Shown: in pieces, positions 55,026 to 64,000 of the stretch
Position numbering within the stretch: the first letter of the stretch is position 1
Layout of the letters: every line of letters starts with the position of its first letter
Assembly: GCA_905250025.1 (NCBI GenBank)
Contig: CAJNOJ010000054.1
Coordinates: 1-64,000, forward strand
Length of the DNA stretch: 64,000 nt
Source: Adineta ricciae
Lineage: Eukaryota; Rotifera; Eurotatoria; Adinetida; Adinetidae
Direction of reading: 5' to 3'
Translations under genes and position numbers: made by a program
Notes under the pieces: generated by a model
Seen by the model: the letters and a program-made list of their open reading frames with translations, nothing else
Databases searched by the model: none
Told to the model about the DNA's origin: nothing

Positions 55026-58000
55026 CTATGCGTTGGACATGATTTCTTTCAAAGTGGCTTTGAATTTGTCTGTAAATGAATCTGAATGCGTAGCAAATGA
55101 TCGATCCAATTGATGAACCTCAATCTGTGATGATGGTTGTTTTATAACAAGTGCAAATGCTGTTTCATGTTCATAACTCGTCGAAAGAACAAAATGACTG
55201 AGACTAAAGATGCAAAATGAAACAAATAAATTCTTCTCGTTTCGTGCAACTTACTTTTCGATCTTCACATTGTCTAAAGGATTATATAAATCCTTGGTTA
55301 AATCCCAGTATTTGATGTGATCTTGAGAATCATGAGCGAAGAAAATACTTGGTCGACCTGCTGACCAACTACAACTGAGAACGGTCGCCGACGAACGAAA
55401 TGCGTTTGGCCAGGATAAAATCGGCTCATCTGAAATCAAAAAGATTTACCGAGAGAACAGGATTTACTCTTCTTCTACCTCGTCCTGTATTATACAGATA
55501 TAATTGACCGTTAGCTGTGCCAACAAGAAGTAATTTGCTGATCATGGGATTGAACGATAAACAAGTCACTTCAATTTGTGTTTCTAAACAGAAATTTGGA
55601 AGTTTGTGTCTATGCGCGTTGATGTATTCACCTAAATCTGTGGATATGCGAAGTTTTGATGGAGTACCCATGTCACCATATCGAGTCATATGATAAACAG
55701 CATTCTAAAACAGAAATCAACGGAGAGTTTTACAAGAAATAAAGGGTGAATTCGTGTCTTACAGCATTGCTAGCAACATAGAGATTGTCCACATCATTGA
55801 TTGGACATGAAAGATCATATGCTTGAATAGAATCTCTAAATACAACAAACATATATCGAGCATTGATTGAGTAGAAGAAAAAGTGTTTGTTTTACCTTGC
55901 CATGTATATTGACTGTTTAACTTGAATTGATGACGTTTGTGTCATTCGCACTCGTCCGCCTGGTTTTAAGCCTAAATCAGCGATTGATCCAACTTCATCT
56001 GATTTGATCAATTCCACCACCGACTAAAAACAAATCTTTCAGATTATTTCAAACAAACATCACGTCTTACCCAAATTATAATCAATCCATCTCGATCCAA
56101 TGATGCCAAAGAAAATGTGCCTGTGGGTTGTTCATTTTTATTTCCCATACTAAACAAAATCTTCGACTAAACCTAGCCTATTCACATCAACCATCCTTAC
56201 TTTATTGTTCGTAAAGGTAGTACACGAACTACTTCGTTATAATGCCGTTCGTTAAATTGAATATTCGCTGAAAACAACATTCATTTCACTCGAAATTCTT
56301 TTTGAAATAACTCCTCACCAGTTGAAAATGTTGGACTACTCGGTATGGATTCTTTTGAATTCGAATTATATTTGCTCGGTTCACTTGTATCAAATAAAAC
56401 AATCGAACCATCATGCTACAAGAAAAGAATTCATCTTCCGAAATCAATATCATTTATTGTACTTACGCATCCTGCGAATATATAAACTGCAGAAGAAGAA
56501 CAACTACGAACAGACGCTTCGCATGTTAATACTCGCAACGGCTTGTTGGGATTCCGTACGCTGTAAATTGCACCATAACTTGTGGTATGTGTCTAAATAT
56601 CGAGAAAATTTTGCCATTTTCGGAAGAACCTCATGCGAAGACGAACTGGTTCATAGAAAATAGCGACTTGGTCAGGTTTGTCAGGACAGAAACAAACAGC
56701 CGCTATAGAGACATCTACAGAAAATCGATATTTGAAATCTAGTCTAGTTTCGTTAGTGAAATATGTACCTGATTTGAAGGAAAGTCCTGCAAGAATTGTC
56801 AATCCAGATGCGAATTTCAAATTTGAATCCTGCTGCATGCCATCCTGCACATTGTTTTCTTTCGAACGTTTCGATTTCGACTTCACATTACTTGTTGATT
56901 GTTCACCAAGCAATGCAAAGATCAGCTAAATCAACAATATTCATCAATTGTCCTATATACAGTCACTTACTTTGCCCGCATTAATAACAAATGTTTGATA
57001 ACGTCCTAGATCGGTTTCTAACCGAAGCATACGTAACAGTTCCTCGTTTTCACGTGCTTTATTCATATCTAAAATGCAAATTATGTTTTCAATGAATGAT
57101 TTGCACTCGAATTTACCTGAAAACTTATTGTCGGCATTCGTAGTTCCACTTCCACATGCTTTCTGTTCGCTTTCACTTGGATGCTGTGTCCACATTGCTC
57201 GTGTATCGATTTCATCTGTTTGGCATTGGACATGTTCAGCATCGTCATTCGTTTGTGTTTTCACATTTGATGTCCATCCAGTACCATCATCGATATTATT
57301 TGCTGACGGAGCGTTCTTTTTGTTATTCGATCGCATATCGCGCATGTAGGCTGCATGGGCTGGCATAGGAGCCATATCAAGGATGTTGAATGATTGACGA
57401 TCGAGTTCGATTAAACGAGAAAGATCTTTGTAACGACGACGAATTCGATCGGAGACATCGTGAGAATGATAGCGTCGAGTGTTTGCAAATACTTCAGCAT
57501 CGCCCATTCCAACGGAGGCTGGATAAGATTTCGGTGGAGGAGACTGAAGTATCAAAGAGAGAGATGAGAAGAGGAGTTTTGAGTTGTTGAAATGCGTACT
57601 TCATCACCGTAAGAACGATGTCTCTCTTCTCGGTGTGATTTTGATGATTTCTAAATAGCAGTCCGATGAAAATATCGATTTGCATTCTTTGGACTTACCT
57701 TCACTGGTGCAGGTTCAGCTTCATCATCAAAATCATCGTCGTAGTTCTGGAAAACAAAGTATGATAAATGATGAATCTCTTAAACGAAACAATCTCTCAC
57801 CTGTTCGAAATCATCGCTATAATTATCATCTTTTTCCTTGCCTTTACTCTTCTAAAATGATCATTGACAAAATTGAAATGGCATCAATCGTCGAAAAATC
57901 CAGTCTTACAGATTTTGTGGGTGGTGGAGATGTCGGCGATTTCTCTCGCGATGACTAAATTTTCAGAGAATCAGATATCAATCAACATATAAAACGAAAA

Positions 58001-58591
58001 TAATTACTTTATGTTTTCGACTATCACCATTTTCCATATCCCGGTGCTATTCAATTAAAATCCAGAGATTTTCAAATCATTCAATTGATCAAACTTACCT
58101 TTTCTTTTCGTTTTCTTCGTTCCTCTTCATACTCTTCCTGTTCACGTCTTAATCTTTCTTCTTCTTCTTCTTGCTGTTGCCTTAATCTTTCCTCTTCTTC
58201 ACGTTGTTTTCGTAACTTTCGGCGTCGTCGACGTTCAGCTTCTTCTTCCGCTGCTGCTGGATCTTCATCTTGTTCCGCTGGTTTACTATGTTTCTTTGAT
58301 TTCTATTCAAAATAACGTTCAACTAACATTCGAATACGAAAGTACAAAACATTCACCTCACGATGTTTCGATGATGATCCCTCATGATCGTAATCTTTCG
58401 AATTTCGTCGATGTTTCTCTTCTTCATACTCTTCCTTCAAATAACGAGAGAAATTTTCAAAATCTAGTTGGAATATCATCTTACCTTGTTGGAATGTTTA
58501 CTTTTACTCGAATCACGATGCTATGAAATAAATTTAAAGTAAAATTCGATTTTCTTCACATGCAAATCAGTCCTACCTTTTTACTCGTCAT
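55026..58591 (-). CDS. Dynein-2 intermediate chain 1 (DYNC2I1/WDR60)
   Basis: Intermediate chain of the dynein-2 motor that drives retrograde intraflagellar transport in cilia. About 22 small exons run from the ATG at 58591 (MTSKK, first exon 58591-58577) to the stop at 55026. The N-terminal third is highly charged and disordered (RRRRRKLRKQREEEERLRQQ), followed by a conserved region with the phrase DEIDTRAMWTQHP, typical of WDR60. The second half is a WD40 propeller: VLTCEASVRSC, HDGSIVLFDTSEPS, SLASLDRDGLIIIW, CLSFNPMISKLLLVGTANGQ, and CSWSAGRPSIFFAHD ending with IKYWDL. The exon boundary near 56600-56630 is ambiguous between two weak donors. The C-terminal exon encodes VHQLDRSFATHSDSF and ends SNA. 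Divergent from a TMEM35-like gene, convergent with TAF7. Family assignment is good; distinction from DYNC2I2 is clear from the long charged N-terminus. Confidence 0.88.
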
Positions 58592-58835
58592 TTTTCAAAA
58601 AGAACAGCTGTAAGGAAATACACCAACCATAGCGTACTCTCCTCATCCGTATGTTGCCAACGTTTTCCTCTTTTGTCCAATTGAGATATTAAGTGCATAA
58701 GTAACTTCATATGTCAAAAATACGATTGTGGCTTTTTCTGATTGGTCGAAATCGAATTAGTTACTCATTCATGCGTATAGCTTTGAAATCGATTAAAACA
58801 AGAAAAGGATCCGCCTACTTTTGCTCAGAGCCAAT
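58592..58835. promoter_or_regulatory. Shared upstream region of DYNC2I1 and the TMEM35-like gene
   Basis: Only 244 bp separate the two divergent start codons. Acceptor-like sites lie close to both: TTTTGCTCAG ending 58828 (7 bases before the plus-strand ATG) and TTTCCTTACAG on the minus strand ending at 58608 (16 bases before the DYNC2I1 ATG). The core promoters must lie between or within these. No specific transcription-factor site is claimed. Confidence 0.5.
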
Positions 58836-59347
58836 ATGGGTTCACTAGGATTACATTTATTAACTGTTGTTCTCGGCGTTATCTTTCTTTTCCTTGGCCA
58901 TATTAAATTGACTCCTCAGTTCTTTCCTGAGTATCATAATCAAATACGAAATGAATTCGGAAGACTGAATAAAGAATTTCCGTTGTATCATCTCACCGGT
59001 TGGCGTCCTTATGCGAAAAACTATCGAATTGCTGTGGGCATCGCCGAAATGTCTGCAGGAACTTTACTTTTACTAGGCGGAGGTTTGTCCAATGTCGAAA
59101 ATTGAAAGATTTCCTCAGGAAAACGTTTTTCTCTCTCTTTTCAGCCGTTTCGCAATCGTTGGGAACATTGACTTTACTTGTGATAACGACAAATATGATA
59201 ATCACATTTCATAAATTACATTATGGTGTTGAATATATTGGTGCCGCGATCTTTCTGGTGTTTTTACTTGTTCTCCGCCTGATTGTTGCTTCAAAGTCCA
59301 AACCAGCTCGAGCTGTGAAAAGAAATGTTGAGAAAAAAGTTGACTAA
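58836..59347 (+). CDS. TMEM35-family four-pass membrane protein
   Basis: Two exons, 58836-59082 and 59145-59347, joined by a 62-bp intron, encode 149 aa. Four hydrophobic segments are visible: LHLLTVVLGVIFLFLGHIKL, a segment around IAVGIAEMSAGTLLLLGG, GTLTLLVITTNMIITF, and YIGAAIFLVFLLVLRLIVA, ending in a basic tail (SKSKPARAVKRNVEKK). The order and the IKLTP motif after TM1 match TMEM35A/NACHO and TMEM35B, DoxX-like proteins; NACHO is an ER chaperone for nicotinic acetylcholine receptors. Which paralogue this represents cannot be told. The ATG lies 7 bases after an acceptor-like AG; the frame is open a few codons upstream without an ATG. AATAAA near 59430 is a candidate polyadenylation site. 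Confidence 0.8.
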
Positions 59348-59843
59348 AATCATCTTGTTTTCTTTTCCTACCGCATTGTGCATGTACTCTGTTTGTCGTT
59401 TGAAAAAAAAAACAACCAAGTAGTTCTTAATAAAAACCATGGTTTTTCTATGTCGAGAAAACGATTTCTCAATCAAATGTCACGATAATTGCGTAGAAAA
59501 GATCTCTGTGTTTTCATCAGACCAGCATACGATATCAATTGACCTTAAATCCAACTGTTTTTCTTTGTCGAGGTGAAATATCAAGCTGTCGATGTGATAT
59601 CTTTATTTGAGTTTTCATAGTTTAACAGTGTAAAAAAATCAGAGAGCAGAAAGAATTTCTTCAGGCACTTTGTTCAGTGAGATGTATAAATGTGACGAGG
59701 ATTTGGTTAAATAGAGAAACTCATGGGCGAATAGAGAATAATGAAGAACACGAAAAGAAAAAAACAAGCAAATCTAAGAGATCTAGATAATAGAAATCGA
59801 ATTAAAGCTAGTACAAATGAAACAGAAGAGCTCGTGTTTGAAG
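59348..59843. other. 3' flanks of two convergent genes
   Basis: About 500 bp between the stop codons of the TMEM35-like gene and the paramyosin-like gene. Only untranslated sequence and AATAAA-type motifs are seen. Confidence 0.5.
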
Positions 59844-62800
59844 TTATTCGTAGTCAACAGATCGATGAACAGATCGAGCACGAATTAAGGTTGTTGTGAC
59901 CATTTCAGCACGTTCTTCTGCATCTTCAAGCTCTCGTTCGAGTCGACGAGCGCGAGTTAAGACTAAAAATAGGAAATTAGTGATTGTTTGTTTATTAAGC
60001 TAATCGAGATAGTTACCCTGGGCAGCTGATGCCTCGGCAGTTTCGATTTGTGCTTTATAAACACGCATTTTATCATTAACTTTACTTATTGAATCAGTAA
60101 GTGAAAGAACTTTTGTTTGTTCTTCATCAACTTGAGATAATAAATCTTTCACACGTTTTTCATAACGACGTAAATCTTTAAGGAGTTCTTGATAACGAGC
60201 ACGTTCCAGTTCCAGTTCAGTTTCAAGTTGGGCAATCTAAACAAACGATCTTCTTCTGTTACGACAAGATCATTTGAATAAAAAAAAACAAGTCAAAACT
60301 TACACGTCCTTCGTATTTAGCAGCGATTCGTTTGCCTTCAGCACGAGCATAAGCTTCAGCTTCGTCGATTTTCGCATTACATTCACGTAACTGTTGATCT
60401 AATGCACGTTTCGAAGCTTCAGCTTCAGCCGCTTTCTCCCGTTCATGACGAATATCTTCATCACGATGGATTAATTCCGCACCGAGTTTACGTGCCTAAA
60501 CAAAAACGCTTTCCACATCTTTTCTTTTATACTCTTTACTAATATCATGTCTCTCATGTAAATATATCTGCGATGTTTTTTTAACCTCTTTCTATTCGAT
60601 ACAGTTTCTCGCGAATATATTGTAAAATAAGGACGGGGGTGAAATCGAGAAGTGAAAATCGGATTTTACTCGTTCATCGACGATCTTCAATTCTTGTCGG
60701 ATGTCAGCGATTTCTCCTTGGTATTGGATGGCATCTGCTTCGAATTTCTTTCTTTCAGCAATAGCACGATTAGCAAATGATGTGACTTCGGTTAAACGTT
60801 GCTCGGAATCGTGTAGTTCAAGTTCGGTTGTTTTACGAGCTTTTTCGCTCTAATCGAATAGAAAACAGTGAATATGTTTAACAAAGAGTGATGAGGAACC
60901 TACGCGGTCGAGTAGAATACGAATTTCTTCGATTTCTCCACGAAGGATACCTGAAAGACAACGCAGAAATGTCGAATAGAGAGAATATGAGCGAGAAGTG
61001 GTTACCATTTCGTTTATCTGCTGCAGCAAGTAACTCTCGTGTAGCTTCGTGAAGTGTTTGCTCTTCGATGAATTGATCTTGTAAATCTTTGAGATTGGCT
61101 TGAAGTTTTTTCAATTGGTTTTCTAAATCAGCTTTGGCTCTTTTGATTGTTTCAAAACGAACATGAAGTTCTTCGATTTCTGCTTGATATTTGTTCTTCA
61201 AACGGCTCAAATCTGATTTGTATCGTGCTTCAAGTTCTTCAATTTGCGCTTGTAATTGTTCGATTTGTCTTCGATGACCCGAACTAAACTTATCGATGAA
61301 AATCTCTCATTCATTTCCATATCTGTTTTTCTTACCGAATTGTTTCAAGTTCTCCTTCTTTTTCAGCTAATTTCTTCTCTAAATCCGTGCGCATTCGTTC
61401 AACTGAACCATGTAAATTATTGTATTTGGTCACTTCGATTTGTAGTTGTTCGCGATAATCTTCAATTGTTGAATTCAATGATAATTTCTCCGCTTCGAGT
61501 TGTTTACGAAGACGATCCATCTCAATAATACGCGTGTTCAAATCAGAGATTTGATTCAATTGAACGTCCATTTCATCTAGAGTATAAAATTCTTTCCAAT
61601 GTTTAGTTTCAGAGTAAGACAAACCTTGCAGACGACGTCTGTCTCGTGTGATGATTTCGATTTGTTCTGTCAGTTGTTCATTCAAACTTTTCACCTTGAC
61701 CAATTCACTTTGATAGTTACGATAAGCTTGTAAAGCTGATTCTAATTCTGCATTCAATTGACTCAAACGTTGACGATTGTCAGCAACTTCCGTTTCAAGC
61801 TGTTTATTACGACGAGTAGCCTCATCAGCTCGTTTGCGTTGCTAAACGACGTCAAGTAAAACAAAATGATTGTATATCCATCGATTCTATGTTTACTTTA
61901 TCAACTTCATCGGCGATTTTGTCCAGTTCGCCTTGAAGACGTTGTTTGACTTTTTCTAGATTACTCGCTTTGGTCATAACATCGGTTAATTGCTCTTGAA
62001 TTTCGGTGATACGTGCATTGAATCGACGTCTAAAAGTTTCGCTTTGAAAGTGAATTGATTTTTGAGGAAGTTTGTTCAAATACCTGTGATCTTCGATTTC
62101 CTCATTCTTTGCTTCGAGCTCTTTTTCATAACGATCGCGTAAATGTCGTGTTTCTTCCTGAATTTTGATTAATGTCTTTTGTAATTCTGCTTTGGCTTCC
62201 AGTTCATCTTCCAATTGCAATCTTGTTGACTCTAAATCCATTTGAAATGTCTTCACTGTCGATTGTAAAGTGCGATTTGTCTAAGAAAATTCAAAAAAAA
62301 GTAGATCTGCAAAATGGACACATCTGTCTTATTCTTACAGCCATTTCCGATTCTAACTGAATGCGAGCGTCTTCGAGATCTCCCTGTGCTCGTCGATATG
62401 TTGTTTGTATTGTTGTTAATTCGAATTCAACTGTTTCAAGTCGACGACTGAATGTAAGATTTTCTTCGGCAAGACGTGCTTTCGCTGTATTTGCTTCGGT
62501 TAATTGGCGAATAGCATCGTCGACTTTGTTGGTCATTTCGATCAATCGTGATTCGAGTTCTTTGTTCATTGATACAGCTTGACTTTTTCCTTTGGCTAAC
62601 GATTCCACTTCAGTTTTCAGTTCTTCGATTTCCAGGATGAATGTTTTACTTTCCTTGTCGTGCCTGAAATGTATGAGAAGATTTGAAAGTTAGTGAGTGT
62701 AGAGAAAAAGCATTGGTGTACCTGGCTTTGCCTTTACTTAAAGCTTCGACTTGACTTGTTAAGTCCGAAACGGTATCCTGAAAACGACGACGAAATCCGC

Positions 62801-63164
62801 TTTGATTCTCATCGTATTCGGTTGATTGAAGTTCGAGTTTTTGACGTAGATCATGAATTTCTTGTTTTAAACTACAATTCAACATTTGAATTTGCTCCCT
62901 TCTCATGCAAATTTCACTGCTTTACCGTTTGTTTGCATCAAATTCTCGATCCCGAGCCGTAGTTGCTTCATCCAATTGTTGTTCCAATTCATCAAAATCG
63001 ATTTTCAAAGCTGATAATTCTTTTTCCTGGCGAAATCGAATATCTCGTTCCGATTTAATTTCCTCTTCAATATCACGAAGGCGAGTCTAAATGATTCCAT
63101 CAGTTTCTCAAAATATCATTCTCTCTTTCATTTCAAATACTTACAGCTAATATGGCTTCAGTCA
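59844..63164 (-). CDS. Paramyosin-like myosin-rod protein
   Basis: Structural core protein of invertebrate thick filaments. About a dozen exons on the minus strand encode a practically uninterrupted coiled coil of roughly 800 residues, near the usual 850-880 of paramyosin and lacking any myosin motor. Typical myosin-tail blocks are seen: IEELHVRFETIKRAKADLEN, RYQELLKDLRRYEKRVKDLL, SLTDSINKVNDKMRVYKAQI and ERELEDAEERAEMV, then a short non-helical C-terminal tail with RARSVHRSVDYE. The first exon I can place (63164-63144) reads MTEAILA. An AG after a T-rich tract lies 9 bases before this ATG, so it could be the true start behind a leader or trans-splice junction, or an internal Met with more N-terminal exons beyond the window. 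Paramyosin is preferred over a truncated muscle myosin because no head sequence exists nearby and the length fits. Confidence 0.87.
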
Positions 63165-64000
63165 TCTTTGATTGTCTAAACAACAAAAAAACGAAGAAAA
63201 TTGTTACATAGAAAACTCTCTCCAAGGACAAAACAGTTCAATGTGATGACAATACATGCATCTGTAGTGTGATGACTTGTGAAAAATGGAAAGATATACG
63301 TTCAGGATTGATTATCTCATCTCTGACCATTACTCGGTCAATGAAGAGAAAAGAAAACAACAATTGGATAAGAATCTCTAATGACTATGATCATTAATAA
63401 AACTCTTCGTAGAGTCAAATCAACGAGTGAATATGATCTCAATTAGATGAATTGTCAAGTCTACTAGAAAACAATCCTCTATGTGTACCTTCTGATATTG
63501 AAATGGTAGATAGATACTGGTTGTTGTTAATAGCAAGACAAAAAAAGGAAAAAAGCCAAAGAACGACTGCCTGCTCGAATGTATCTTCTTAGCCTCGATC
63601 TGTACAAGAAAAGAAGGAAGAAGTAGAAGACACAAATACAGAAAGAAAGAGAAAGAAAAAAAACGATCCTAAATGCGACGCTTGTTCTATACGCACATAT
63701 ACTTCCGTTTTTTCCTGTAGTCGTACGTACTACTCCACTGATAATCTAATGTTACACATCCAAAGATGCATTATCAACAAGAAAGACGAGTTTTTTTTCC
63801 GAACGATAACTCTACGACATATATACACGCGTCTATGCAAACAAGCATTTTTCCGCAATACATCGTCAGAAACAACAACAGACCTTTATTTCATCTCCAT
63901 ATTTCCTGATTGTTCTTTCTGAGATAGAGAAGAGAAACGAAGCTGCTCGTCACCAATACCGATGCATGTAGACCCTAAATGAGACAAATGGCTGCTCCTA
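63165..64000. other. Upstream of the paramyosin-like gene, no coding sequence seen
   Basis: AT-rich with homopurine runs near 63605-63665 and only one short minus-strand frame (63420-63635) without a domain. It may contain leader exons or promoter of the muscle gene. Confidence 0.45.

Noticed and set aside
59844-63164. Truncated muscle myosin heavy chain
   Set aside because: No motor, IQ or neck sequence is present and the coiled-coil length and tail fit paramyosin better.

Overview
The window is nuclear DNA from a compact invertebrate genome. It holds about 17 protein-coding genes in 64 kb. Most introns are about 45-70 bp, non-coding sequence is AT-rich, and a few long intergenic stretches carry no recognisable genes. 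An innexin and a paramyosin-like gene together point to a protostome. Many start codons sit a few bases downstream of a pyrimidine tract ending in AG, as expected for spliced-leader trans-splicing. With the short introns, this makes a bdelloid rotifer my best guess, but it is an inference and other compact spiralians are possible. I see no tRNA, rRNA, transposon, CRISPR or viral element. Three places contain N; two of them sit between near-identical copies of an exon and look like assembly artefacts.

Layout. 1-3.2 kb: innexin (+). 4.4-5.5 kb: small coiled-coil protein (+). 6.8-9.0 kb: a zinc-finger regulator of the MECOM/PRDM16 (EVI1, hamlet) family (-), with an AT-AC intron in a zinc-finger linker. 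11.0-11.8 kb: RING protein with a duplicated Cys-rich C-terminal module (+). 12.7-14.4 kb: divergent seven-transmembrane receptor (-). 14.4-19.9 kb: 5.4 kb without a supported gene. 19.9-21.1 kb: proteasome lid subunit PSMD13/Rpn9 (-), divergent from class III alcohol dehydrogenase ADH5 (+, 21.4-23.3 kb). 24.5-29.3 kb: HERC3/4-type RCC1-HECT ubiquitin ligase (+). 29.6-30.8 kb: two unrecognised small proteins (-). 33.1-33.9 kb: SAM-domain protein (-). 35.6-49.4 kb: BIRC6/Apollon, a giant BIR-UBC ubiquitin-conjugating enzyme (+), with only seven exons.

49.7-55.0 kb is a tight same-strand cluster: a 112-aa membrane protein, SLX4 (nuclease scaffold) and TAF7 (TFIID). Gaps are 14 and 81 bp and a splice-acceptor-like AG abuts the TAF7 ATG, so it may be an operon. 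55.0-58.6 kb: DYNC2I1/WDR60 (dynein-2 intermediate chain, -), divergent from a TMEM35-family membrane protein (+, 58.8-59.3 kb). 59.8-63.2 kb: paramyosin-like myosin-rod protein (-).

The genes are ordinary cellular functions (ubiquitin-proteasome: PSMD13, HERC, BIRC6, RING; transcription: MECOM-like, TAF7, SAM protein; DNA repair: SLX4; cilia: DYNC2I1; muscle: paramyosin; junctions: innexin). There is no single pathway. I found no clear new biological system. The most interesting points are the AT-AC intron, the recurrent start-proximal acceptors, the possible early-terminating SLX4 exon and the duplicated Cys module of the RING protein. Exon boundaries below were worked out by hand from splice motifs, reading phase and family conservation.
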